Assembly (NCBI GenBank): GCA_946631895.1
Contig: CAMPAN010000006.1
Span: 1-43,528, forward strand
Direction: 5' to 3'
Source of the DNA: an uncultured Clostridia bacterium
GTDB lineage: Bacteria; Bacillota; Clostridia; Christensenellales; CAG-138
DNA: 43,528 nt
Every line of letters begins with the position of its first letter. The stretch's first letter is position 1. Both the position numbers and the translations under genes were made by a program. The notes under the pieces are model-generated. The model searched no databases, had not been told where the DNA came from, and was given only the letters and a program-made list of their open reading frames with translations. Positions 16,736-26,407 of this stretch are shown here, in pieces.

Positions 16736-17638
16736 TCATTTCTTTTCGATCGGCAGCCAGATCTCACACCAGTGCGAGTTGTTGACCGTTTCGTTTCCGT
16801 CCTCAAACGGCCAGTGGATCACGTTGATTTCCGGCGCGTTCCGCAGTTCATAACCGGAGGACGGGAGCCATTCCGTCACAAGGCGTTTTCTGAGACCGTC
16901 GACCAGATTTGTCGGAAACTTGCAGCGTTCCGTTTCGCAAACCACATACAGTCCTTCCGGTATGGATAGATGCTCAAACCGCTTTGCAAATTCGCCGAGA
17001 TCCTCGTCAAAGTCCTCGAGCGCCCAATGAGGCAGCTTTGCCGCGAAATAGAAATCATATCCGTCTTTATCAAAGTTCGTGAGAACGGCATACGTGGTTT
17101 CGTGATCGCGGCTCATGCCCTCCAGCACATACTGCTCCAACCGCGTCTCGCAGGCGAAATAATGATCCTGATCCTGTTTCTCGTTCGGATCGCCGGTAAA
17201 GCGTCGTTTGAATCCGGTCAACAGCATGTCCGGTTTCGTTTCGATTCTGTAATCCATCATGCTTCCTCCTTCAAAGTGCAGATTGATCGTCAGGGGAGAA
17301 AACGACTTGAGTTTCACGCCGTCCATGCGCGCCCGGGACGGCGTTATCCCATGGAATCTCTGGAATGCTCTTGCGAAGCTGTCGGGGCTGTCATAGCCGT
17401 ATTTATATGCGACGTCAATCACCCGCGCCTTGCCTTCCGCAAGCTCAACGCCGGCAGCGGATAACCGTCTGTTTCGAACGTACTCCCCGAGCGTATATCC
17501 GCAAAGGATACTGAATATGCGCTGAAAGTGGAACGAGGAATAATAGCTTTCCCCCGCAATGTTTTCCGTGTCCAGATCATCCGTCAGATGCGCTTCGATA
17601 TAATCAATTGCCTTCTGTATTGCTTCGATCCATTCCAT
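16736..17638 (-). CDS. AraC-family regulator with C-terminal effector-binding domain
   Basis: Transcription factor of 300 residues. Residues 1 to about 105 carry two helix-turn-helix motifs of the AraC type (IAGESYYSSFHFQRIFS, then DVAYKYGYDSPDSFARAFQRF with the family's GITPSRAR end). The rest is a GyrI/Rob-like effector-binding domain that includes a typical EIWLPIEKK ending. This order, DNA-binding first and effector domain second, is that of Rob and similar drug- or metabolite-sensing regulators rather than of arabinose AraC. The start at 17638 has GGGAGG upstream. A start at 17671 lacks one. It lies directly after the galactoside enzymes on the same strand but behind a terminator, so a role in controlling them is possible but unproven. 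Confidence 0.88.
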   Translation of the reverse strand: MEWIEAIQKAIDYIEAHLTDDLDTENIAGESYYSSFHFQRIFSILCGYTLGEYVRNRRLSAAGVELAEGKARVIDVAYKYGYDSPDSFARAFQRFHGITPSRARMDGVKLKSFSPLTINLHFEGGSMMDYRIETKPDMLLTGFKRRFTGDPNEKQDQDHYFACETRLEQYVLEGMSRDHETTYAVLTNFDKDGYDFYFAAKLPHWALEDFDEDLGEFAKRFEHLSIPEGLYVVCETERCKFPTNLVDGLRKRLVTEWLPSSGYELRNAPEINVIHWPFEDGNETVNNSHWCEIWLPIEKK

Positions 17639-17660
17639 GTTTTTTCCTCCCGACGCAATC

Positions 17661-17690
17661 ATCATACACAATCATTGCGCCGTTTGTCCC
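17661..17690 (-). promoter_or_regulatory. Candidate promoter of the AraC-type gene
   Basis: On the minus strand GGGACA (17685-17690), an 18-base spacer and TATGAT (17661-17666), 22 bases before the ATG at 17638. The -35 box is moderate. Confidence 0.4.
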
Positions 17691-17720
17691 GACATTTTCT
17701 GCCCTTATCTGTCGGCTTTC

Positions 17721-17752
17721 AAAAAACGATCCCGGAGGCTTCCCCGGGATCG
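17721..17752 (-). terminator. Terminator after the GH2-GH36 operon
   Basis: CGATCCCGG pairs with CCGGGATCG. On the minus strand TTTTTT follows. It lies 18 bases after the alpha-galactosidase stop. Confidence 0.88.
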
Positions 17753-17769
17753 CCGTGTACTGCGTTTGA

Positions 17770-19356
17770 TTACAGAATGCGGAGCGACTTTGCTTCGCCG
17801 CCGAACGTCCAGTGCAGCACGACGCCGTCGTCCGCGTCAACCGTAACGTCGGTCGCATTTTCCATGAGGTCGCGGACATATGCAAACTGCGCCTTCTTTT
17901 CGTCGGTATAGGCGTTCAGCGCGTCGGAGGTCAGCAGCATGCCGCCCAGAAGCGCGTTGACGGTATAGAGCTTTTCCTTCTCCTCCGGCGTCAGCTTGCA
18001 GTTGCCCTCGCGCAGGAAGAAGACGTCCGGATCGCCCATGAACGCGCGTCCGGTGAGCTGACGGCGGAACGTCGTATCTTCGATCGACTGCTTGGTCGAA
18101 ACGCGTTCGCGGTGCGTGATCTGCATGAGCTTATTGTCGTTCCAGTCGAGACCCACGTCGCAGCCCACGCGGCAGTATTCCACGATGCCGAACGCCGGCC
18201 AGAGCGGCACGCCGCAGCCGAGGATCTGCTTGCCGCGGCAGGCTTTGCGGAGAATGTTCATCGCCCGGCACATCCGCGCCGCGCGGGATTCGGTCTCGGT
18301 GCCGAACGGCGCCGCGCCGTAGAGGAAGTCGAGCTTGACCAGATCGAAGCCCCATTCGTTCAGTACGCGGTCGAGGACCTTTTCGACATACGCGACGACC
18401 TCGGGATTGTCGATGTCCAGCGAATAGAATCCGCCCCAGTTGCTGCCGTCCGACCACGGCTTGCCGTCGTGTGTGAGAAGCCAATCCGGATGCTCCGCCA
18501 TGAGCTTCGAGCCCTTCTGGCAGACGAACGGCGCAAGCCACAGCCCCGCGCGGAAGCCCGCCTCGTGGATCGCGTCGGCGGCGGTTTTCAGACCGTTCGG
18601 GAACTTCTTGGCGTCCGGAACCAGCCAGTCGCCGACCGCGGTCTCCCAGCCGTCGTCGATCTGGAAGAGATCGCCCTCACGAAGCAGCGTCTTTGCGCCG
18701 ACGAGGTCGTCGGTGATCGTCGCGTCGTTGATGTCCTGATAGCGGTTGTACCAGCTCGAATAGCCGAACTGCTTTTTGTCGGTCAGAGGCTTCACATCCA
18801 TCGCCCTGAACCATCCGTCAAAGACCTCCTGCTCCGTACCCTCCGCGATATAAAGATCGAACGCATGGAACTCGCCGTCCGCCTTCATGCCGGCGCAGTC
18901 GCGCTCAAGCGAAAGAAGCCCCTTCTTTGCGTTGTAGGTAAACAGCGTATAGCCCGGGATCTCGTCAAGCGAACCGAACAGCAGAAACTGCTTGCCGTTT
19001 CTGAAATAGCACCAGGATTCACCGTGCGTGATCCCCTTCTTATAGGGATATTTGACGAAATGGTAGTCGCCGTAGCGATTGATCTGAAACGCTCCGCGCA
19101 AAAAGCACGGCAGATGCTTTAAGCCCCGCGTACGGCCGTTCACGTCGTATTCCGGGCTGTACGTCCAGTTCTGATACCCGTTGTGGAAGATGCGCGTCGT
19201 CTCCGATGCGGGCAGCTCGACCGTCGCCGTGACCTTTTTGAGGCGGGTGTTTTTGAGCGGCACGCGTACATGCACAACGCCGTCCGCCTTTACGCTGCCG
19301 GTGACCGGCGCGCCATTTTCCGTTTCAATACAATACTTCAGGATCCGTTCTGCCAT
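17770..19356 (-). CDS. GH36 alpha-galactosidase
   Basis: Retaining alpha-galactosidase of family 36, 528 residues, without signal peptide, so it should act on imported oligosaccharides. An N-terminal beta-rich domain (FHNGYQNWTYSPEY) leads into the barrel. The barrel has LFQIDDGWE, the WLAPFVCQKGS segment, the predicted nucleophile D343 in LVKLDFLYGA and the predicted acid/base D400 in CRVGCDVGLDW. The Arg-x-x-x-Asp spacing (R396, D400) matches the family. It starts four bases after the GH2 stop, so the two are in one operon. It removes alpha-linked galactose, for example from raffinose-type sugars or galactosides. The shorter-than-usual length fits compact bacterial GH36 enzymes. Confidence 0.9.
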   Translation of the reverse strand: MAERILKYCIETENGAPVTGSVKADGVVHVRVPLKNTRLKKVTATVELPASETTRIFHNGYQNWTYSPEYDVNGRTRGLKHLPCFLRGAFQINRYGDYHFVKYPYKKGITHGESWCYFRNGKQFLLFGSLDEIPGYTLFTYNAKKGLLSLERDCAGMKADGEFHAFDLYIAEGTEQEVFDGWFRAMDVKPLTDKKQFGYSSWYNRYQDINDATITDDLVGAKTLLREGDLFQIDDGWETAVGDWLVPDAKKFPNGLKTAADAIHEAGFRAGLWLAPFVCQKGSKLMAEHPDWLLTHDGKPWSDGSNWGGFYSLDIDNPEVVAYVEKVLDRVLNEWGFDLVKLDFLYGAAPFGTETESRAARMCRAMNILRKACRGKQILGCGVPLWPAFGIVEYCRVGCDVGLDWNDNKLMQITHRERVSTKQSIEDTTFRRQLTGRAFMGDPDVFFLREGNCKLTPEEKEKLYTVNALLGGMLLTSDALNAYTDEKKAQFAYVRDLMENATDVTVDADDGVVLHWTFGGEAKSLRIL

Positions 19357-19360
19357 CGTC

Positions 19361-21742
19361 TTATTCTCCCTCCGAAATGATAAATTGGATCGAAACCGGA
19401 GCGGTCTGCTCCGAAAATACCGTTAATACGCCCTCGCCGCCGTGTCCGACGGTCTTCACATACGCGCCGGTCATGCCGCCCTCCGCGGTCGCAGTCTGCG
19501 GCCCCGCAAGCGCAAGATCGCCCGAAACGTCGAAGCGGATCGGAAGCTGCGCATACGGCGCAAGGTTGCCGTTGCCGTCCAGCACGCGGACGCGCACCGC
19601 AGCCATATCGTACCCGTCGCCCTCCGTAAGCTCGGTATTGCTGACTTTGACCTCAAGATGCAGCTTCTTGTTCGGACAGCAGCGCACCGACGCCGTGACC
19701 TTTTCGCCGTCGAGCGCGTCGAACCGCCATTCCGTCGCCGAACCGCCCCAGTTGCCGACGTATTTGCCGTACAGCTCCTCGCCGTCCGCCCAGCTCATGC
19801 GATAGCGCTTCATGCACCAGAACATGCGCAGTTTGTCGGCAAGCGGCATCTTCTCGATGCCGTACTTCCCTGCCGCCAGAAGCTCGCGGTGCAGCAGTTC
19901 CTCCTTTTTACCGGTGATCCCCTCCTCGCTGATCAGAAGCTGCCCGATGAGATCGTCGATCCTGAACGGCGGATGTCGAAGGCCCTTCCACGGCTCCGGC
20001 TTGAAGATCTTGACGAGCTTGTCATTCTTGTACAGCGCGACGCGTTCGGCATTTGAAAACGCCCAGATCTCGCCGATCTCGCCCGCGGGATAGTCGCCGA
20101 TGCACATCGGCGTGCCGATCTCCAGAACGGGTTTCTCGTCGCCCTGACTCGCGTACGCAGCGGCTGCGAGTTTCGGATTGCGGAACGCATCCATCACGCC
20201 GTGATAGCACACGCGATCGCCCGAGCCGAAGTCCTTATGCGTCGGATAATCGAACATGCACCAGCCGAAGCAGCCCGCATGCTCGCCGGAGGCGATCGCC
20301 GCGTCGAGCGTTCTCGCATGGCGCAGCGCGTGCATCTGCCGCTTGCTCCACGGATCGTACGGCTTGGTCGGAAACATGTGTCCCGAATGCTCGGAGATCA
20401 GATAGCCCTTTTCGGGATCGGTCGTGATCTTCTCCTTCTTGCGGATCGGATCGTCGAATTCGAACGGCTTGAAATCATTGTAGGCGTAGACGTCCTCTAA
20501 AAGATGGCTCTTCACGAGATAGCGCACACCGGAGGTCTGCCGCGAAGGATCGAGGAAGTGCGCGAGCGCGTTGGTCTTTTCATAGAGCGCATCGTTGTCG
20601 CGGCTCTCGTTGATGCGAACGCCCCACAGCACGATCGAAGGATGGTTGCGATACTGGATCACCATCTCGCGCACGTTGTCGATCGCCTGTTTTTGCCATG
20701 CCTCGTCGCCGATATGCTGCCAGCCGGGGATCTCAGTGAACACCAGAAGTCCCAGTTCATCGCAGGCGTCGATAAAATATTGGCTCTGCGGATAATGCGA
20801 AGTGCGCACGCTGTTCACGCAGAGTTCTTCCTTGAGGATCCGCGCATCCTCGCGCTGGAGGCTTTCCGGCGCCGCATACCCGATATACGGATACGCCTGA
20901 TGGCGGTCGAGTCCTCTGAGAAACGTGCGCTTTCCATTCAGATAGAAACCGTCCTTCCGGAATTCGGCGGTACGGAAGCCGAAGCGTGTCCTGATGACGT
21001 CCTGCGGCTGCATATCCGCGTCGTAAAGCGTCGTTTCGATGGTATAGAGATTCGGCGTTTCCGGGGTCCAGGAAAGCGCGTCCGGCACGCGTACCAGCAT
21101 GATTTCCGAATGCAGATTATCCGGTGCATTCACGGCATGCTCTTCCCCCTCGGCATTCTGACCGACGCATGTTCCCTCCGCATCCAGTACGCGGTTGCGA
21201 ATCAATGCCGTTTCACCGGAAAAAGTCGTCTGCACCTTAGCGGTTTGCAAATCCGGCGTCGTAACGTAAACATTGGCGATGCAGGTCTTGCTGCGTACGT
21301 CAAGCCACACGTCGCGGTACAGCCCGCCGTAGGTCAGATAATCAATGACATAGCCGAACGGCGGAATTGACGGGTTCTCGGTGGAATCGAGGCGCACCGC
21401 AAGAAGATCCGTCCCGTCGAGCCGTACTGCATCGGTGATCTCCACGCGAAATGCCGTATAGCCGGTACGATGCGTCATGAGCTCCCTGCCGTTCACATAG
21501 ACCGTTGCGATGTGTGCGGCGCCGTCAAATTGCACAAAAATACGCTTCCCGCGCATCGACTCATCGAGCGGAAGCACCCTGCGGTAACCGTAAATCCCCT
21601 CATAATCTTCCGGTCCGGCATAATGCTGCGGGACCGGTCTCGGGCTGTGCGGCAGACGGACCGGCTCTCCTTCGCCCTCGCCGAAGCGGAAGCCGTTCGT
21701 CCACATCGGAATGAATTCCCAATCGTTGCTGAGTCTTTGCAT
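19361..21742 (-). CDS. GH2 beta-galactosidase-like enzyme
   Basis: Family 2 glycosidase of 793 residues, cytoplasmic. It starts with the sugar-binding domain (YEGIYGYRRVL, then GAAHIATVYVNG and GLYRDVWL). An Ig-like domain and the TIM barrel with VNSVRTSHYPQS follow. The predicted acid/base is E379 in WGVRINES and the nucleophile E451 in LISEHSG. A C-terminal Ig-like region closes the protein. beta-Galactosidase is the most likely activity because a galactanase, an oligosaccharide importer and an alpha-galactosidase surround it. Other GH2 activities such as beta-glucuronidase cannot be excluded. The ATG at 21742 has GGAGGAT upstream, whereas the in-frame start 60 bases earlier lies in the promoter region. 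Confidence 0.88.
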   Translation of the reverse strand: MQRLSNDWEFIPMWTNGFRFGEGEGEPVRLPHSPRPVPQHYAGPEDYEGIYGYRRVLPLDESMRGKRIFVQFDGAAHIATVYVNGRELMTHRTGYTAFRVEITDAVRLDGTDLLAVRLDSTENPSIPPFGYVIDYLTYGGLYRDVWLDVRSKTCIANVYVTTPDLQTAKVQTTFSGETALIRNRVLDAEGTCVGQNAEGEEHAVNAPDNLHSEIMLVRVPDALSWTPETPNLYTIETTLYDADMQPQDVIRTRFGFRTAEFRKDGFYLNGKRTFLRGLDRHQAYPYIGYAAPESLQREDARILKEELCVNSVRTSHYPQSQYFIDACDELGLLVFTEIPGWQHIGDEAWQKQAIDNVREMVIQYRNHPSIVLWGVRINESRDNDALYEKTNALAHFLDPSRQTSGVRYLVKSHLLEDVYAYNDFKPFEFDDPIRKKEKITTDPEKGYLISEHSGHMFPTKPYDPWSKRQMHALRHARTLDAAIASGEHAGCFGWCMFDYPTHKDFGSGDRVCYHGVMDAFRNPKLAAAAYASQGDEKPVLEIGTPMCIGDYPAGEIGEIWAFSNAERVALYKNDKLVKIFKPEPWKGLRHPPFRIDDLIGQLLISEEGITGKKEELLHRELLAAGKYGIEKMPLADKLRMFWCMKRYRMSWADGEELYGKYVGNWGGSATEWRFDALDGEKVTASVRCCPNKKLHLEVKVSNTELTEGDGYDMAAVRVRVLDGNGNLAPYAQLPIRFDVSGDLALAGPQTATAEGGMTGAYVKTVGHGGEGVLTVFSEQTAPVSIQFIISEGE

Positions 21743-21773
21743 GCGTCCGGATCCTCCGTTTTTCTGATACTTT

Positions 21774-21802
21774 ATTGTACCACGGATCGCCGTATGAAAC
21801 AA
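21774..21802 (-). promoter_or_regulatory. Candidate promoter of the GH2-GH36 operon
   Basis: On the minus strand TTGTTT (21797-21802), a 17-base spacer and TACAAT (21774-21779), 31 bases before the ATG at 21742. It lies right after the terminator of the ABC importer operon. Confidence 0.55.
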
Positions 21803-21814
21803 GGCGAAACGACG

Positions 21815-21843
21815 AAAAAAGCGGGCGGAAATCCGCCCGCTTT
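21815..21843 (-). terminator. Terminator of the ABC importer operon
   Basis: Perfect stem GCGGGCGG/CCGCCCGC with a four-base loop. On the minus strand it is followed by TTTTTT. Confidence 0.92.
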
Positions 21844-21856
21844 CTCGTACTGATTG

Positions 21857-22993
<1,137 letters not shown>

Positions 22994-23030
22994 ATCGGTA
23001 TACTCCTTTTCTTCTCGTTAGAGTTCGGGC

Positions 23031-24392
23031 TTAACCCTTGACCGCGCCGCCCGTGACGCCTTCCACATAGTATCTCTGCAGACACATGAACAGGATCACG
23101 ACCGGGATCGCAACGACAACGCCGCCGGCGCAGAACAGGGTGTAGTTCTGACTGATGTTCTGCTGGGAACCCATCCACGATTGCAAACCGACTGCAACGT
23201 TCCACGCTTCAGGTGTAACGCCGGTAACGTATTTTGCAAATACGAAGTCGGCCCACGGACCCATGAATGCGGTCAAGACCGTGTAAATAACGATCGGCTT
23301 TGCAAGCGGCAATATGATCTTGATCAGGACCTGTGCTCTTGTTGCGCCGTCGATACGCGCAGCTTCGTCCAACGATTTCGGGATCGTATCGAAGAAGCCT
23401 TTGGATACATAGTAGCCCATACCGGATGAAGCGACGTAGACGAGAATCAATCCGGGAAGTGCTGTCGGTCCGGTCAACCCGATGTCTTTCAAGACCTGAT
23501 ACAAAATGATCAGGGAAAGCATGCCGGGGAACATACCGAGGATCAGCATGAACTGCATCAGCGGCTTACGCATCTTGAAACGGAAACGCGAGAGTGCGTA
23601 GGACATGCACAGTACGATAATCGTCTGCACGATCGCAACCACGATTGCGACGATGAACGTGTTCACATACCACCGCAGGAACCCGTTGGTCTTGAAGGTA
23701 CTCTGCGTCACGATTGTTCCGTCCTCGGCAGCCTTTTGTTCGACAAACAGTTTCACATAGTTGCCGAAGCCCCAGTGATAACCCGTGTTGCGGTTTGCAT
23801 TGTAGAACAAATGCGAAGTGTTCATTGTGTAAACCGGGTCGTCACGGAACGAGTTCACCACGATGCAGAAGAACGGGAACAGCCATACGATCGAGATGAT
23901 CACCAGCAGCACATAAATGATGCCGTTGGTGAGGATCTTGGACGCTTTCATGCCCATGTGACGATCGCTCTCCACCTCGTTGCGGCGTCTGATGAGACGG
24001 ATGCCGTAGAACAGGGCAATGACGCCGACCGCCGTATTGAATGCGCCGAATACCGTATAGACCGTGGTCAGGAAGTTGCTGTTATGCATGGCTGCCCGCG
24101 CAACGTTATATGCCCAGAAGCCTGCAGCCCCGAGGAAAAGTGCCGCAAAGACCAGCATCAGGGTGCCGCCGAGTCCCTTGTTCAGGAAACGAACGCCGAT
24201 AAACAGAGCAACAATACCGATCAGCTTGCAGATAAATGCAAACGTCGAATAAATGAAGCCGTTCGTCAGATACTGGTGCTGGTAGTCCCACATCGGTCTG
24301 ACGATGTTATACTCCAGAAAAGCAGCGCCTGCAAGGAAGATTGCGGCAACGATCAGCAGAATAATGCCGACGAATGTATTTTTCTTGCTCAT
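23031..24392 (-). CDS. Sugar ABC transporter permease, MalG/GanQ type, with extra N-terminal helices
   Basis: Inner permease subunit of the importer, 453 residues against the usual 280 or so. The last 300 residues are a typical MalG-type domain with the EAA loop that contacts the ATPase (DEAARIDGATRAQVLIKIILP). The first 150 residues add about four hydrophobic segments (FVGIILLIVAAIFLAGAAF and others) of unknown role, resembling small DUF-type membrane repeats. The ATG overlaps the stop of the first permease (ATGA), with GAGGA upstream. Gene order and the neighbouring galactanase suggest galacto-oligosaccharides as cargo. Maltodextrins remain possible. Confidence 0.9.
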   Translation of the reverse strand: MSKKNTFVGIILLIVAAIFLAGAAFLEYNIVRPMWDYQHQYLTNGFIYSTFAFICKLIGIVALFIGVRFLNKGLGGTLMLVFAALFLGAAGFWAYNVARAAMHNSNFLTTVYTVFGAFNTAVGVIALFYGIRLIRRRNEVESDRHMGMKASKILTNGIIYVLLVIISIVWLFPFFCIVVNSFRDDPVYTMNTSHLFYNANRNTGYHWGFGNYVKLFVEQKAAEDGTIVTQSTFKTNGFLRWYVNTFIVAIVVAIVQTIIVLCMSYALSRFRFKMRKPLMQFMLILGMFPGMLSLIILYQVLKDIGLTGPTALPGLILVYVASSGMGYYVSKGFFDTIPKSLDEAARIDGATRAQVLIKIILPLAKPIVIYTVLTAFMGPWADFVFAKYVTGVTPEAWNVAVGLQSWMGSQQNISQNYTLFCAGGVVVAIPVVILFMCLQRYYVEGVTGGAVKG

Positions 24393-26299
24393 TGGAAATC
24401 CTCCTCATTCTTGACCGAGGGCAGCAAGCCATAGACGATCAACGAAATCACGGATACCACCAGGAAGACCAGAATACCGATAACGGAAGCCAGATAGTAC
24501 TGTCTGCCGTCTGCTGCCGCGCCGCTCTGCGTAATCTTGAACAGCCACGTAATCAACAGGTCGGTCTTGCCCGGAGGCGTCGGAATGGATGCATCGATGT
24601 TGTTCGGTGCGCCGCCGGTCAGCAGGTAGATGACGTTGAAGTTGTTCATGTTGCCGGTGAAGCTCGTCAGAAGGTACGGACCGGTGATGAACAGCATGTA
24701 CGGAAGCGTAATCTTGCTGAACTGCTTCCAGCCGCTTGCGCCGTCGATCTTCGCGGATTCGTAGAGGTCCGCCGGAATGTTCATCAAGATACCCGTTGCG
24801 ATCAGCATCAGGTACGGAATACCGATCCAGATGTTGATGATGATGACCATTGCCCGTGCCAGCCACGGATCCAGCGCGTTGTTCCAGAATTTGACCGCTA
24901 TGCCCGGATGTGTCACATGCATACTTTGCAGAATACCGTTGATCAGACCGTCTTCTGCAAACATGGAGCTGACATACAACAGAGAAATGAACTGCGGAAT
25001 CGCAATCGTCATGATGAGAACCGTTCTCCAGACCTTCTTGAACTGAATGCCTTTCTTATTGATCATCAATGCAACTGCAATACCGAGGAAGTAGTTGGTG
25101 AACGTTGCGAAGAACGCCCAGATCAGCGTCCACAGCAGAACCTCGCCGAACGTCGCCGCATAGCTGTTTCCGCCGCCTTCCCACGACAGCATGGTGCCGA
25201 AGTTCTTGAACCCGACCCAGCCGAACAGGCTTTGAATACCGTCGTTTACCGAGCTGTAATTCGTGAACGCTACCAAAATCATGAATACGATCGGCATGAC
25301 CGTGAACAGCACGATGCCGAGCATCGGAAGGGCAAGCAGCGTCTTGTGGAACTGGTCGTCCACCAAAGATCTCAAATCGTCTTTGTCGCTCTTGAGTTTC
25401 TTGCCTTTCTTCAGGATCTGCTCTGCGAGCTTGTTCTGCTTCACATTGACGCGCCACGTATAGATGAACGCTACAATGAAGAAAAGCGTCAGAACGCCGT
25501 ACAGCAGGATCTTGAACGAGTTATCAACGTTCGGATCGTCGTTGGCGGTGATGAGCTGATAGGAGGTTCTTCCGCCTCTGCCCTTGACCGCAACGTTATA
25601 CGGTGCATGATCCGCTCTGCCGAGCGAGCCCAGAAGATACAGGTAGCTGCCGCCGTACAGGATCATGTACCCGATGAAGACGACCTCCATCAAAAGGAAC
25701 AGAATGCCTCTCAGGACCTGTCCGCGCGCGATGCTGCCGAATCCCATCACGAGATAGGAGAGCTTCGTCTTCCAATCGCCGTTTACGAACGTCGTCCAGA
25801 TGTCCTTTACTTCATTTGCAATGCCGAGAGCTGCCTTCTTAAAGAACTGTCCGATCTTCTTGCAGACATTCCAAAGCTTCTTCGGAATGTCAATCAAGGT
25901 ACGCATAAATCTGTTGAACGACGCTTCCCCTTTATCAAACTGGAGGAAAGTCTTGTCGTCATACGCTTTGCAGAGGTTCAGCTTCGTAACCTCCTCGCGC
26001 TCCTCGGCAGCCTTTCTTGCGACGGCTTTGTTGGTTTTGATCGTACGGATCAAAGAAACAATGCCGAAAACCAGGCAGCCGAGCCCCACCAGAGCGAGCA
26101 ATACGCCGCAAAAAACATTCAGATGGAGCGTGATCGGATTCAGATTCAGCTTATTGCCGTCCTTGTCGAAAAGCGATTCGCCGGCATTCATCAGCTGAAG
26201 CGTCATACTGTTCTTAATGATGAGCAAACATCCCAAGGACAGCAGGATCACTGCGATGATGAACAGCGAGATCGCCGGTGCTAAACTATGTTTCCTCAC
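24389..26299 (-). CDS. Sugar ABC transporter permease, MalF/GanP type, with long N-terminal extension
   Basis: First permease subunit, 636 residues. The C-terminal 300 residues are the transport domain, with the EAA loop YESAKIDGASGWKQFSKITLP. The N-terminal half has two early helices, a charged cytoplasmic stretch with coiled-coil character (KAVARKAAEEREEVTKL) and a second helix group with a GSIARGQVLRGILFL segment. That architecture is seen in MalF-like proteins of Firmicutes. Translation starts at GTG (26297-26299), preceded by a strong AAGGAGGTG. The gene lies behind an attenuating terminator, so permeases should be made in smaller amounts than the binding protein. Its stop overlaps the second permease. 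Confidence 0.9.
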   Translation of the reverse strand: MRKHSLAPAISLFIIAVILLSLGCLLIIKNSMTLQLMNAGESLFDKDGNKLNLNPITLHLNVFCGVLLALVGLGCLVFGIVSLIRTIKTNKAVARKAAEEREEVTKLNLCKAYDDKTFLQFDKGEASFNRFMRTLIDIPKKLWNVCKKIGQFFKKAALGIANEVKDIWTTFVNGDWKTKLSYLVMGFGSIARGQVLRGILFLLMEVVFIGYMILYGGSYLYLLGSLGRADHAPYNVAVKGRGGRTSYQLITANDDPNVDNSFKILLYGVLTLFFIVAFIYTWRVNVKQNKLAEQILKKGKKLKSDKDDLRSLVDDQFHKTLLALPMLGIVLFTVMPIVFMILVAFTNYSSVNDGIQSLFGWVGFKNFGTMLSWEGGGNSYAATFGEVLLWTLIWAFFATFTNYFLGIAVALMINKKGIQFKKVWRTVLIMTIAIPQFISLLYVSSMFAEDGLINGILQSMHVTHPGIAVKFWNNALDPWLARAMVIIINIWIGIPYLMLIATGILMNIPADLYESAKIDGASGWKQFSKITLPYMLFITGPYLLTSFTGNMNNFNVIYLLTGGAPNNIDASIPTPPGKTDLLITWLFKITQSGAAADGRQYYLASVIGILVFLVVSVISLIVYGLLPSVKNEEDFQ

Positions 26300-26322
26300 T
26301 TATACCGCACCTCCTTGTTGTT

Positions 26323-26358
26323 CAAAAAACAGCCGGAGTCAATTTGCATTGACTCCGG
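26323..26358 (-). terminator. Attenuating terminator between binding protein and permease genes
   Basis: Perfect 10-bp stem CCGGAGTCAA/TTGACTCCGG with a six-base loop. On the minus strand it is followed by CTGTTTTTTG. A second small hairpin (CCAAAGT/ACTTTGG, 26381-26401) lies between it and the binding protein stop and may protect the 3' end of the upstream message. Confidence 0.88.
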
Positions 26359-26407
26359 CCGGATTCAATTTACTGTTCAGCCAAAGTCATGAAAACTTTG
26401 GTTTGTC

